From the NCBI GenBank assembly GCA_017505785.1, contig JAFVOQ010000052.1, forward strand, positions 1 to 46,872: DNA of 46,872 bases, written 5' to 3'. A program made the position numbers and the translations under genes. Each line of letters begins with the position of its first letter. The stretch's first letter is position 1. The notes below the pieces were generated by a model. The model did not search any database. It had not been told where the DNA came from and worked only from the letters and a program-made list of their open reading frames with translations. Below, one piece after another: positions 30,814 through 40,136 of the stretch. Source of the stretch: Clostridia bacterium. GTDB taxonomy: Bacteria > Bacillota > Clostridia > Oscillospirales > CAG-272.

Positions 30814-33800
30814 TTAAGATGCGGAAGCTTTTGTGTACAGTATGAGCGTATCGCCAACAGTTCTCTCACCCGCGAGCCATGCATCAAAGTCAAACAAAAC
30901 CGTCAGCGCGGCATCAGCATACCAGCCGCCAAACTGCTGCGTTTTTTCAAAATCCGAAAGGCCTGACGGCTTTCCCACGCCGTCATATTCATACAAGCAG
31001 CAAAAATGCACATCGGAGGCTCTAAAAGAGATCTGGAAGTATTGCGGCAAATACCAAAGTGGTATGGTGAGCGACGTAAGACTGCCACACCCCGTAAAAG
31101 CATCTCGACCGATACTGATCACACCGGCGGGGATCGTGACCGTTTCAAGACTAATGCAATATGCAAACGCAGAACCGTCGATAACGCTCACGCTCGCAGG
31201 TATCGTGATCGATTTAAGACCATAGCAACTAAGGAAGGCAGAACCGCCGATGTCGATCAAACCATCAGGGAGCGTGATCGACGTAAGGCGTTCACAATAC
31301 GCAAACGCTTGAACGCCGATACTCGTCACGCCGACGGGAATCTTGATCGACGTGAGGCCACTGCAACCCGAGAACACATTTCTGCCAATTCTCGTCAAAC
31401 CGTCAGGGAGCGTGATGGAAGTAAAGCTACTGCAATCATAAAACGCAGCATCGCCGATATCAGTCACGCCGTTGGGGATCGTGATCGACGCGAGATTGCT
31501 ACAGTTATAGAACGCACGATCGCCAATACCGGTCAAGCCGGCAGGCAACGCAATCAACAAAAGGTCAGTGCAGTTATAGAACACGGATTTGCCGATACCG
31601 GTCAAGCCGTCAGGAAGCGTGATGGACGCAAGGCTGCTGCAATTATAGAACGCATAATCGCTAATGTTAGTCAAGCTGTCAGGAAGCGTGACCGATACAA
31701 GCTTGATGCAATTATAGAACGCAGACTCGCCGATGCTTGTCACGCCGTTGGGAACCGCGACCGATACAAGGCTAAAACAAGTATTAAATGCACCTTCAGC
31801 GATACAGGTCACACCGACAGGAATCGTGATCGAAGCAAGGTCATAACAACAATAGAATGCATATTGCCCGATGCTTGTCAAACTGTCAGGAAGTGTGATC
31901 GACGCGAGATTGCTACAGTTATAGAACGCACGATCGCCAATGCTCATCACGCCGGTAGGCAAAGTGATCGACGTGAGTCTACTACAATTCGAGAATGCAG
32001 AATTGCCGACACTCGTCACGCCGGTGGGAATCTTGATCGACGTGAGGCCACCGCAACCCAAGAACACACTGTTGCCGATTCTCGTCAAACCGTCAGGAAG
32101 CGTGATGGAGGTAAGGCTACTGCAATTATTGAACGCAAAATCGCCGATGCTCGTCACACCGTTGGGAATCGTGATCAACGTGAAGTCACATCCATAGAAC
32201 GCATAATCTCCGATGTTGGTCAAACCGGCAGGAAGGGTGATCGACGTAATATTGCTATACGCAAACGCATAATTGCCAATGCTTGTCACATAATCGGGTA
32301 TGATACTGTTTTTACATCCCAATAAAAGGGTGTTTGTTGCCGTTTCGATCAAGCAGTTCCCCTTGCTATGATAAACCGCATTCCCCTCCTTTACCGTGAT
32401 CGAAACAAAGTTATTGCAATTGAACGCAGAGTTACTGATGTTGGTCACGCCGGCAGGGAGTGTGATCGCATGAAGCGAGTTGCAATACTGAAATGCACCA
32501 TCACCAATGCACGTCACAGGCTTTCCGCCAATAAATGCAGGAATGTACACGGCAGAGTCGTCAATTATAAAATCTGTAATGGTGATCTCATATGTACCGG
32601 AACATGAAAAAGCACCGGGCTTGGTTTCCTCGGCCCACCAAGCATAAAGTGTGATATTTTGTGCGGGAACAGTTGTAACGGCAGTTGCAAGTTCAACATC
32701 GCTAAACCAGCCACCAAAGGTATATTCTGCCCGTGTGGCACCGGGAAGTGATGTTCCGTATTTCAGCGATTGTGTTGCAACGCCCTCTCCACCGTTGGTG
32801 ACAAAGGTAACGGTATAGCTGCTTCTTCTGTACTCATAGCGTACAACTCTTGTACCGTCAGAAAGAACAGTAACGCTCTGCCATAGCGGAGAAGCAAATC
32901 CCTCATAATATTTTGTAATGGGGGTCACCACCGCATCACTCGTGCCTGTAAGATTATCGGTTTCTCTTAGCTCATACGTACCGTCAAGACGCTCGATATA
33001 ATGCTCTACCCTGTAAGGTGTGTTTATGTGAGGTATCCAGTGCGCTATAAGCGTAACATTTTCAGCAACCTCCCAAGTTCCCGTCAGTTCAATTCTATTC
33101 TCACCGCAGTACCACCCCTCAAAGGTATAGCCGGTTCTTTGGGGTGCTTTTAACGTATAGGATTGACCGCATGTAAGAAAAGCAGAGGTTGCATCAACCG
33201 TTCCGCCATTTGCATTATAACTAACGGCATAGGACTTGCCTTGCCAATTTGCCTTAATTGTGATATTTTCCGTGACGGGTCGCGTAAAATCGTGTGACCA
33301 GTTTAAAAAGACATATCCCGTTCTTTCGGGAGCTTCGGGTGCGGTGACAAGGCCATCTTCCTCTACCGTTTGCGGCATGATTGCCGTGCCGTCCGCGGTA
33401 TCAAACGTAACCGTATACATGGGCTTGCGGCGCACGGTAACGGTATAAAGGGTATTGCGCTCACCGCCTGTTTGTTCAAGAACATAAAAAATATTATCAC
33501 CGCTAACAAGGTTGGAGACCTTGCTCTCGATCAACTCCTTACACGCAAGATCGCGGAACACCTGAAAGGTCGCGTTGCCCAAAACACTGATCTCGTCAAG
33601 GAAGGAAAATCTTGTAGTAGTGCTCGACACCTTGATGTACGCGGTAGTGCCGTTTACGGCAAACGTTTTAAAGCCAATGGCGTGCTCGGTGGCATCCGTA
33701 AAGCTTTCCCCACACGCATCACAAAGCGCGTTGTCATCTGCATCGCGATGCTCGCAGGTTTTATTAAGGCAAACAAAAATAACGACCAAAACACCAACAA

Positions 33801-34248
33801 GCAAAAACACTCCCGCCAACGCGATCGCTACCTTAAGCTTAAGGCTTGATTTGATCTTCCTGTGCGCTTGCGTTATCTCCTGAGGGGCTGAAAGCTGCTT
33901 TGCGAGCTCGCAAACGGTATAAGCGGTTTCTTCCTGCAAGGAGGAAAGCAACGACGTCTTTTTTTGACTTGTGGTAAGCTCGCCGCACACCCTCTCCTTG
34001 ACTATTTTGATAATTGAGGGACTGCTTTGCGGATCCTTTAGGATCTGCCTTATCTCCTCAACGGAAAAATCAAAGCTTCTGAGTACCGCAATATTATTTA
34101 ACTCTACAATATCATCTTCGGTAAAATCAAATGACTTTCTTCCTACATGGTTTTCCTTGAACGAAGGAGATAAAAGTCCTTCTTCAATGTAATACCGTAT
34201 CGTTCTGTCGGTAAGCCCTGTTCTTTCACAAACAACCTTTATTTTCAT
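30814..34248 (-). CDS. MerR-type DNA-binding protein joined by one membrane helix to extracellular InlB-like and BspA leucine-rich repeats
   Basis: This 1144-residue protein begins as a MerR regulator (residues 1-75): TGLTDRTIRYYIEEGLL is the helix-turn-helix and EDDIVELNNIAVLRSFDFSV the wing and second helix. A helical linker leads to KIKSSLKLK and a single hydrophobic helix at 139-161 (VAIALAGVFLLVGVLVVIF), so the DNA-binding part faces the cytoplasm. Outside are InlB-like repeats of the TIGR02543 type (residues ~260-560, e.g. ERTGYVFLNWSH, RTGYTFEGWYC, YTFGGWFSD). About 20 BspA-type leucine-rich repeats follow to ~1060, and a last InlB-like GGWYADAAL unit ends it. The start at 34248 has GGAGG eight bases upstream. 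It probably senses a surface ligand and controls its own operon, which is inference. Confidence 0.88.
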   Translation of the reverse strand: MKIKVVCERTGLTDRTIRYYIEEGLLSPSFKENHVGRKSFDFTEDDIVELNNIAVLRSFDFSVEEIRQILKDPQSSPSIIKIVKERVCGELTTSQKKTSLLSSLQEETAYTVCELAKQLSAPQEITQAHRKIKSSLKLKVAIALAGVFLLVGVLVVIFVCLNKTCEHRDADDNALCDACGESFTDATEHAIGFKTFAVNGTTAYIKVSSTTTRFSFLDEISVLGNATFQVFRDLACKELIESKVSNLVSGDNIFYVLEQTGGERNTLYTVTVRRKPMYTVTFDTADGTAIMPQTVEEDGLVTAPEAPERTGYVFLNWSHDFTRPVTENITIKANWQGKSYAVSYNANGGTVDATSAFLTCGQSYTLKAPQRTGYTFEGWYCGENRIELTGTWEVAENVTLIAHWIPHINTPYRVEHYIERLDGTYELRETDNLTGTSDAVVTPITKYYEGFASPLWQSVTVLSDGTRVVRYEYRRSSYTVTFVTNGGEGVATQSLKYGTSLPGATRAEYTFGGWFSDVELATAVTTVPAQNITLYAWWAEETKPGAFSCSGTYEITITDFIIDDSAVYIPAFIGGKPVTCIGDGAFQYCNSLHAITLPAGVTNISNSAFNCNNFVSITVKEGNAVYHSKGNCLIETATNTLLLGCKNSIIPDYVTSIGNYAFAYSNITSITLPAGLTNIGDYAFYGCDFTLITIPNGVTSIGDFAFNNCSSLTSITLPDGLTRIGNSVFLGCGGLTSIKIPTGVTSVGNSAFSNCSRLTSITLPTGVMSIGDRAFYNCSNLASITLPDSLTSIGQYAFYCCYDLASITIPVGVTCIAEGAFNTCFSLVSVAVPNGVTSIGESAFYNCIKLVSVTLPDSLTNISDYAFYNCSSLASITLPDGLTGIGKSVFYNCTDLLLIALPAGLTGIGDRAFYNCSNLASITIPNGVTDIGDAAFYDCSSFTSITLPDGLTRIGRNVFSGCSGLTSIKIPVGVTSIGVQAFAYCERLTSITLPDGLIDIGGSAFLSCYGLKSITIPASVSVIDGSAFAYCISLETVTIPAGVISIGRDAFTGCGSLTSLTIPLWYLPQYFQISFRASDVHFCCLYEYDGVGKPSGLSDFEKTQQFGGWYADAALTVLFDFDAWLAGERTVGDTLILYTKASAS

Positions 34249-34270
34249 AACAGGCACCTCCTTTTTGTGT

Positions 34271-34301
34271 ATTTTACATTTTTACGCAGGGTGAAAGTCA
34301 A
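34271..34301 (-). promoter_or_regulatory. Promoter with MerR-type 19-base spacer
   Basis: On the minus strand TTGACT (34296-34301) and TAAAAT (34271-34276) are separated by 19 bases, the over-long spacing typical of promoters that MerR proteins activate by DNA untwisting. An imperfect dyad lies in the spacer. The leader would be about 16 nt. Confidence 0.5.
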
Positions 34302-34422
34302 TAGGTTTTTTAAACTTTTTTCGTTCTTTCCCAAATTATATCATAAATTTCGATCAAAAAGCGATAAAAAACAATTTTTCCAAAGATTTACAATAGAAAA
34401 AACAGGTTAACATTTATTTTTA

Positions 34423-34461
34423 CAAAGAGCCGTTGCTCTTTTTTTGAGCAACGGCTCTTTG
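34423..34461. terminator. Terminator-like hairpin after pepD
   Basis: A 16-bp perfect stem (34423-34438 with 34446-34461) has a seven-T loop on the plus strand. It sits just past the pepD stop codon (34472). The T run after the stem on the minus strand is short. Confidence 0.7.
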
Positions 34462-34471
34462 CAATTTTCTT

Positions 34472-35914
34472 TTATATGGATCGGTAATGGATCGTGCGCA
34501 AAAACTCCTTAACGGTATGAGAAATTCGAAGAAATGAGCTGATCTCCATCGTTTCAAACGGGGTGTGCAGATCGTGTATGTTACACCCCACAGCAATTGC
34601 TTCAAGCCCCTTGACCGCATTGGTAATGAGTCCCGTTTCGAGCCCTGCGTGAATGAGCGTTGGTTTGGTTTGCTTTCCGGTGACAGTATATAGTGCTTTT
34701 TGCCACGTGTGAACCAACGGGGCGTTCATATCGCTCTCCCACCCCGGGTAGGCATTGTCGTATGTGACAGTGCCCAAAACTCTTTTGGCAAGATCTTCCT
34801 CCCCTGCTCTTAACTCCAAAAAACGATCTTGCCTTGGCGAGCGCGAGCAAAGCTTAACAACAATGCTGTCTTCTTCAGTTCTAAGACTTGCAAGATTTCT
34901 CGATGTTTCGGGCATAATGGGCGGCTCTTTTCTCATATGCAAAACACCGTTAGGCATCTGCAAAACTTGCAAGATCTTATCGGTATCCGCATAGGTGAGT
35001 GCACGCGTAACGCTCGTTGCCTCTGCTCTAACGGTAAGCCCCTCATCCTCCTTAGCGCAAAGGAAGGTTTGTGCCAGCGCCTTCGCTCCTTCAAGAAAAT
35101 TGTGTGCGGCAACGCTGTCATCCGGCAGGAGCGTTACCTCACATTCCCTTGGAATGGCATTGCTTTTATCACCGCCCGTGATTTTAACCAAGCGGAAGGG
35201 TGTGTGCTCTCCCAACGCCAAAAGAAGCTTGCCGATCAGCACGTTTGCATTCATACGGTTACGGTGAATATCCTCACCCGAATGCCCACCGCAAAGACCG
35301 CCAACAGAAAGTGTGATCCCCTGCCCCTCTGCCTTCTCAAACGTGACGGGCACAGTTAAGGTAGAGCGAACGCCGCCACAGCATCCAACGATAACGGTAT
35401 CTTCCTCGGCAGAATCAAGATTTAACATATATTTTGCCGAAATACGGCTATAATCAAACTTCTCCGCCCCCACAAGTCCAACCTCCTCGGCAGAGGTAAA
35501 CAGACATTCAAGCGGGGGGCAAGAAAGCTCCTTATCATCAAGAACAGCAAGCATAATGGCAACACCGAAGCCGTCATCAGCACCAAGCGTGGTGCCGTTT
35601 GCAAACAAACGGTCGCCCTCGCGCTCAAGCACGATCCCCTCACGCAAAAAATCATGCTCAACATATGAGTGCTTCTCAGCAACCATATCGGTATGTGCCT
35701 GCAAAAGCACCGCCGGCTCACCTTCCCTGCCCACGGTAGCGGGTCTTTTGATGAGCACGTTATGCACCGCATCCCGATAGCAAGCAAGCCCTCTCTTAGC
35801 GGCAAATTTTTCAAGATAATCCGCAATCGTTTTTTCGTGGTACGAGGGGCGCGGTATTGCGGAAATTTCCACAAAAAAGCGCAGTGCAGCCGCGTTTGCA
35901 AGATCTTCAAACAT
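34472..35914 (-). CDS. pepD: Aminoacyl-histidine dipeptidase (peptidase D, M20 family)
   Basis: This 480-residue metallopeptidase cleaves Xaa-His and other dipeptides in the cytoplasm. The two-zinc site can be read: LQAHTDMV (His and Asp), GADDGFGVAI (bridging Asp), SAEEVGLVGA (catalytic and metal Glu), LNLDSAEED (Asp), and HAGLETGLI (His). The lid domain is between, with GGHSGEDIHRNRMNAN. Length and order match PepD. AGGAG lies before the ATG at 35914. It is monocistronic, followed by a hairpin terminator. Confidence 0.92.
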   Translation of the reverse strand: MFEDLANAAALRFFVEISAIPRPSYHEKTIADYLEKFAAKRGLACYRDAVHNVLIKRPATVGREGEPAVLLQAHTDMVAEKHSYVEHDFLREGIVLEREGDRLFANGTTLGADDGFGVAIMLAVLDDKELSCPPLECLFTSAEEVGLVGAEKFDYSRISAKYMLNLDSAEEDTVIVGCCGGVRSTLTVPVTFEKAEGQGITLSVGGLCGGHSGEDIHRNRMNANVLIGKLLLALGEHTPFRLVKITGGDKSNAIPRECEVTLLPDDSVAAHNFLEGAKALAQTFLCAKEDEGLTVRAEATSVTRALTYADTDKILQVLQMPNGVLHMRKEPPIMPETSRNLASLRTEEDSIVVKLCSRSPRQDRFLELRAGEEDLAKRVLGTVTYDNAYPGWESDMNAPLVHTWQKALYTVTGKQTKPTLIHAGLETGLITNAVKGLEAIAVGCNIHDLHTPFETMEISSFLRISHTVKEFLRTIHYRSI

Positions 35915-35964
35915 AACACATATCTCCTGTTTTATAAAGCATGATACCGATAGAATTTACACCT

Positions 35965-36008
35965 AAAGCCGCTTTTTCTACTGCTTTGGCAATAGAAAAA
36001 ACGGCTTT
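35965..36008 (+). terminator. Hairpin between MreB-like gene and pepD
   Basis: The arms at 35965-35980 and 35993-36008 pair with a single mismatch, and the T run is on the plus strand. Both flanking genes are on the minus strand, so it may terminate the MreB-like transcript weakly or be bidirectional. Confidence 0.5.
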
Positions 36009-36051
36009 TTCTTTTCTTATATTTGGGTTGATGACATATGAACACGCGCCT

Positions 36052-37026
36052 TTATTTACCAAGGCGGTCCAGTGCCAAGGCCGCGCCCTCGGCGGCGGCG
36101 GTATCCGCATTTGCGGCAACACGAGCACGAAGGCCCATGACGTCGGCAAGCAGCTGATCCATACCTGTGAGCACCGCGCCGCCTGTCAGCACGATGCCGC
36201 CCTTTGCAATATCGGCGCGCATATCGTCACCCGTTTGCTCAACTACCGAAACTATGGCATCCAAAACAGAGGAAAGCGGGTCACGCAGTGCCCCCAGCAT
36301 TTCTCTTGAGGAAAGCGTAACGATGCGCGGCACCTTTGTATCGACAAATCTGCCCTTCACATCAAGCTTTTTCTCCTCGTGCGTGGAGGAAAGATTGGTC
36401 AGGCGGATCTTGATCTGCTCAGCCGTACGCGTACCGATATAAAGCTTATGCTTGTTACGCATATAGCGAATGATCGCGTTATCAAAATGCTTGCCACCCG
36501 TTTGCACAGTGACGTGCGTCACCATATCACCGATAAAGATCATGGCGGCTTCGGTGCGCGATGCACCGATATGTACCAGCATCTGCCCTGTGGGAGAGGC
36601 AAAATCAAGCCCTACGCCAAGCGCCGCACACAGCGGTGCCTCAAGCAAATGCACGCGCGATGCCCCTGCTGCAAGCACGGCATCCTCTACCGCATTTGAC
36701 TGCGCCTCGGTAAGATCACAGGGAATCGCGACCATGACCTGCGGACGAAGCAACGTGCGCCCAATGGCACGGCGGAAAAATATGCGCAAAATGGCAGCAA
36801 GGATCTCCGCGCTTTTCACCACCGGATCCCACACGGGCCAGCAAAGGCGCATTTTATCGGGGGAGTCGTTTACCATTTGAATGGCGGCATCGCCGGCTTC
36901 CATAACCTCGTCGGTATCCACGTCTACCGCCGCCACTGTCGGCTCTCGCAGCAAAACGCCGTCATCGATCGAGCAAATGGTGGTCTTAGTTGTACCGATA
37001 TCCAGTCCTAAGCCCTTGCGAAGCAT
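36052..37026 (-). CDS. MreB/Mbl-family actin-like protein
   Basis: This 324-residue actin-fold protein has the phosphate-1 motif GLDIGTTKTTICSI, phosphate-2 MLVHIGASRTEAAMIFIGD, and the adenosine-site segment GGIVLTGGAVLTGMDQLL, all in the order seen in MreB. MreB filaments guide cell-wall synthesis in rods. The sequence is divergent (canonical MreB reads DLGTANTLVYV), there is no mreC or mreD nearby, and the gene stands alone between comF and pepD. It may therefore be a second or accessory homologue (Mbl or MreBH type). The start at 37026 follows GGGGGAG; the longer frame has 59 upstream codons unlike the family. Confidence 0.82.
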   Translation of the reverse strand: MLRKGLGLDIGTTKTTICSIDDGVLLREPTVAAVDVDTDEVMEAGDAAIQMVNDSPDKMRLCWPVWDPVVKSAEILAAILRIFFRRAIGRTLLRPQVMVAIPCDLTEAQSNAVEDAVLAAGASRVHLLEAPLCAALGVGLDFASPTGQMLVHIGASRTEAAMIFIGDMVTHVTVQTGGKHFDNAIIRYMRNKHKLYIGTRTAEQIKIRLTNLSSTHEEKKLDVKGRFVDTKVPRIVTLSSREMLGALRDPLSSVLDAIVSVVEQTGDDMRADIAKGGIVLTGGAVLTGMDQLLADVMGLRARVAANADTAAAEGAALALDRLGK

Positions 37027-37111
37027 GCAGCTCTCCCCCTTTCTTTTTTGTATTATTATATAATTATACAACAAGTAACGCAAAAAAGCAATGCCAAAAT
37101 TCGAAATTCCC

Positions 37112-37876
37112 TCACTTTGTATGCTTTTTCTCAGTAAATGCCACGCTGACCGCAATGATCTCTGCCGCCTGTAATACACGTGCGCACTGGGACATGCCTG
37201 CACCGGTTGTCACAACGTCGTCAACAAGCAGCACGCGATAATTGGCGGCATCGGCAACCCTTTCAAATGCACCGCGCAGGTTCATTGCACGCTCACTGCG
37301 TGAAAGAGATTTTTGCGGCACACCGTCACGAACACGCTTTAGCAGTGGCACAAAGCGATATCCTGTTTCTGCCGCCAGTGCACGTGCAAGCTCCCTTGCC
37401 TGATCAACACCCGTGCGGCGCACGCCGCGCTTGCTGCGCGGCAAATATGCTACAACTGTTTCAAGGGACTCCTTGCACCCGTTTTTCTGCCGCACACGCT
37501 CAGAAGACGCAATGGCTGCCTCCACGGTAACGGCAAGCTCCGCGGCAAGAAAGCGCAAGGTACGCATCCTTGTATGATCCTTTATGCCTAGCACGATCCT
37601 GCGCGTGACGGTAGCATTCTCCTCATCACTGTAGGGTGCGAGCTTTACATACTGCTCGATTCCTTGCTTTTTCATGCTTGACGGCACACAGCGGCAGGTG
37701 CAGTACTCCAAAAAGCAGGTAGGACACTGACAGCGAAGCTCACGCTCCCAAAGCTTGCGGCACGATGCGCAAAGTGCCTGCTCGGCAGAGGTAGGATCAG
37801 GGTGCATCAGCTTGCCACATCCCGCACAACGGGGTGGGAAAAGCAGCTCTCCCACAAGCTTACCGAGGAACTTCAT
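37112..37876 (-). CDS. comF: ComF-family phosphoribosyltransferase-like protein
   Basis: This 254-residue protein has an N-terminal zinc-ribbon region (CAGCGK, CASC, CQCPTC) and a C-terminal phosphoribosyltransferase domain with the PRPP-type motif RVLLVDDVVTTGAGM. ComF takes part in DNA uptake in Bacillus, but in many Clostridia its role is not tested. The start at 37876 overlaps the end of recD2 by 17 bases, and GGGGAG precedes it. It follows recD2 in one operon, so both may act in single-strand DNA handling. Confidence 0.88.
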   Translation of the reverse strand: MKFLGKLVGELLFPPRCAGCGKLMHPDPTSAEQALCASCRKLWERELRCQCPTCFLEYCTCRCVPSSMKKQGIEQYVKLAPYSDEENATVTRRIVLGIKDHTRMRTLRFLAAELAVTVEAAIASSERVRQKNGCKESLETVVAYLPRSKRGVRRTGVDQARELARALAAETGYRFVPLLKRVRDGVPQKSLSRSERAMNLRGAFERVADAANYRVLLVDDVVTTGAGMSQCARVLQAAEIIAVSVAFTEKKHTK

Positions 37877-40121
37877 TTTGATGCTCCCCTCCAACAAAAA
37901 GCCTTGCAGCAAGCCCCGTGTAGCGCATGGCCTGCCGATTGTTTTGCACCATTGTTTCAGCAATCTCGCGCTTGCCAACCAAAACCACCATTTTTTGTGC
38001 CCTTGTGACTGCGGTATAAAACAGATTGCGCGTGTGCAGCATCGGTGATGCGTTGCAAAGGGGCAGGATCACAACCGGATATTCACTGCCCTGACTTTTA
38101 TGCACTGTCACGGCATAAGCAAGCTCAAGCTCGTCAAGCCCGGTAAAATCATATGTCACGTGACGGTCATCAAATGCCACGACAAGGCGTTTATCCTTGG
38201 GGTCGATCTCCTCAACAATTCCGATATCCCCGTTGAATACGCCGCAGCCCGTTTCCTCTCCCCTCTCGAAGATCAGATCGTAATTGTTGCGGATCTGCAT
38301 CACGCGGTCACCCTCGCGAAAGCAAAGCTCACGTGCCACATGCTCACGCTTATGAGGAGCAGGCGGATTTAGCGTGGCTTGCAATATTCTATTGAGATTT
38401 TCGGTGCCCGCTTCCCCCTTGCGCGAGGGGCAAATAACCTGTATGCCGCCCACAATGCCAGTGCCATAAGCGCGTGGCAAACGATTTTGGCAAAGATCGG
38501 CAACGGTAAGTGAAATCTCACGGTCGCTGCTGCGCGGCAAATAGAAAAAGTCGTTATTCTTTATATCAAGCTGCGGCATTTTGCCGCGGTTGATCGCGTG
38601 TGCATTGGTTACGATCAAACTGTTTTGCGCTTGCCTGAAGATCTCGGTAAGCGCGATCGTTTCAAACCGCCCCGAAGCAATGATATCCCGCAGAACGTTA
38701 CCTGCACCAACCGAGGGGAGCTGATTTGCATCTCCCACCAAAATAAGACGCGCGCCCGGCTTAATTGCTGCAAGCAATGCCGCGGCAAGAGGGGCATCCA
38801 GCATAGAGCTTTCATCTACAATGATCACATCCTCATCAAGGCGGTTGCGATCATTTCGCAAAAACTCTGCCCGTGTACCGCCGTTATAGTTCATTTCAAG
38901 CAAACGGTGTACAGTTTTTGCCTCCTCCATGGTTGCCTCGGAAAGCCTTTTGGCAGCACGCCCTGTGGGTGCGCAAAGTGCCACTCGAAGTCCTATACTG
39001 CTAAAGATCCGCAACAGTGCGCGTACAACGGTGGTTTTTCCCGTACCGGGTCCGCCCGTTAAGATCATAACTCCGTTTTCAAGCGCGCCCGCAATAGCCT
39101 GCTTTTGCAGCTCGGCATAGCCAATCGCGCCCATGCGCTCCTCTTTTGCAATAAAGCCTGCTACGTCGGTATTTTCAATCGCAATACAGCTACGCTCGAT
39201 CATCACAAGCCTTTCGGCAATGCTTCGCTCACACAAATAAGAGGCTCTGTCGTAGACGTAAGTGACGTCTCCCTCTTTTTGATGCGTATGAATACGGCGC
39301 AGCTTGCCCTCTTTTTGCAGCTCTACCATTGCCTCACTCACGCGCGCCTCGGGTACGGCAAGCAGCTGTGCCGCGGCGGCTTGCAGCATTTCCTGCGGCA
39401 AGCACATATGTCCGTGCTGTGCGGCATTATAGGAAAGTGTATAAAGAATGCCGCTTTTTACGCGTTCAAGGCTGCTTCGGTCTATACCGAGGTGTTCTGC
39501 CATCATATCTGCTTTTTCAAAGCCAATACCCTCTATTTCCTCGCACAGCGCATAAGGATTTGCCTTTGCGCGCTCCACGGCGGCACTTCCCCACGCATGA
39601 TAGATACGAACCGTAAGGGTTGCACCGAAAAACTCGCGAAAGAACATCATGGCGGCACGCACGCCCGCCTGACGGCAAAATTCCTCGGAAATGCTATTGG
39701 CCAAGCGGTGATTGATCCCCTTTATCTGTGTCAGCCAATCGGGATGATTTTCGATCACATCAAAGGTATCCTCCCCAAACACCTCAACAATGCTTTGCGC
39801 TTTTTTTGCACCTACGCCCTTAATGGCACCCGAGGACAAATAGCGCAGGATCGCGGCACTATCCGAGGGCAAGCGCTTTTCAAACTGCTGTACGGCAAAT
39901 TGGCGGCCGTATTTCGGATGATGCACCCATTTGCCCCAAACCGTCAGCTCATCGCCCTCTGCAACATAAGGGATGGTCCCGACAACCGTTACCATTTCAT
40001 TTTCGATCGTGCCAAAATCGAGGATCGCATAGCCGTTATCTTCATTGGCATAGATCACACTCTCTACGCTGCCAACCAGCTTTTCACTGTCATCGGCAGT
40101 TCTTTTCACTTCCGCTTCCAT
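37860..40121 (-). CDS. recD2: RecD2-type ATP-dependent DNA helicase
   Basis: This 753-residue SF1B helicase moves 5'-3' on DNA. An OB-like N-terminus (GSVESVIYANEDNGYAILDF) is followed by helix-hairpin-helix repeats (GAIKGVGAKKAQSIVEVFGE and a second one ending TQIKGI). Walker A is LTGGPGTGKTTVV near residue 353, Walker B is DVIIVDESSMLD, and the late motifs VTVHKSQGSEYPVVI and TRAQKMVVLV are present. Length fits RecD2 (about 720-750), not E. coli RecD, and no recB or recC is nearby. AGGAGGA precedes the ATG at 40121. It is between a small ORF and comF. Confidence 0.93.
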   Translation of the reverse strand: MEAEVKRTADDSEKLVGSVESVIYANEDNGYAILDFGTIENEMVTVVGTIPYVAEGDELTVWGKWVHHPKYGRQFAVQQFEKRLPSDSAAILRYLSSGAIKGVGAKKAQSIVEVFGEDTFDVIENHPDWLTQIKGINHRLANSISEEFCRQAGVRAAMMFFREFFGATLTVRIYHAWGSAAVERAKANPYALCEEIEGIGFEKADMMAEHLGIDRSSLERVKSGILYTLSYNAAQHGHMCLPQEMLQAAAAQLLAVPEARVSEAMVELQKEGKLRRIHTHQKEGDVTYVYDRASYLCERSIAERLVMIERSCIAIENTDVAGFIAKEERMGAIGYAELQKQAIAGALENGVMILTGGPGTGKTTVVRALLRIFSSIGLRVALCAPTGRAAKRLSEATMEEAKTVHRLLEMNYNGGTRAEFLRNDRNRLDEDVIIVDESSMLDAPLAAALLAAIKPGARLILVGDANQLPSVGAGNVLRDIIASGRFETIALTEIFRQAQNSLIVTNAHAINRGKMPQLDIKNNDFFYLPRSSDREISLTVADLCQNRLPRAYGTGIVGGIQVICPSRKGEAGTENLNRILQATLNPPAPHKREHVARELCFREGDRVMQIRNNYDLIFERGEETGCGVFNGDIGIVEEIDPKDKRLVVAFDDRHVTYDFTGLDELELAYAVTVHKSQGSEYPVVILPLCNASPMLHTRNLFYTAVTRAQKMVVLVGKREIAETMVQNNRQAMRYTGLAARLFVGGEHQNEVPR

Positions 40122-40136
40122 GCGTATCCTCCTGTT

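Noticed and set aside
31006..32325. DNA tandem repeats that resemble a repeat array or CRISPR-like region
   Set aside because: The periodicity of about 69 bases is the coding of 23-residue leucine-rich repeats on the minus strand, with no constant repeat and unique spacers.
35907..36149. 80-codon minus-strand frame between the MreB-like gene and pepD
   Set aside because: It overlaps the end of the MreB-like gene in another frame, crosses a hairpin and lacks a ribosome site.
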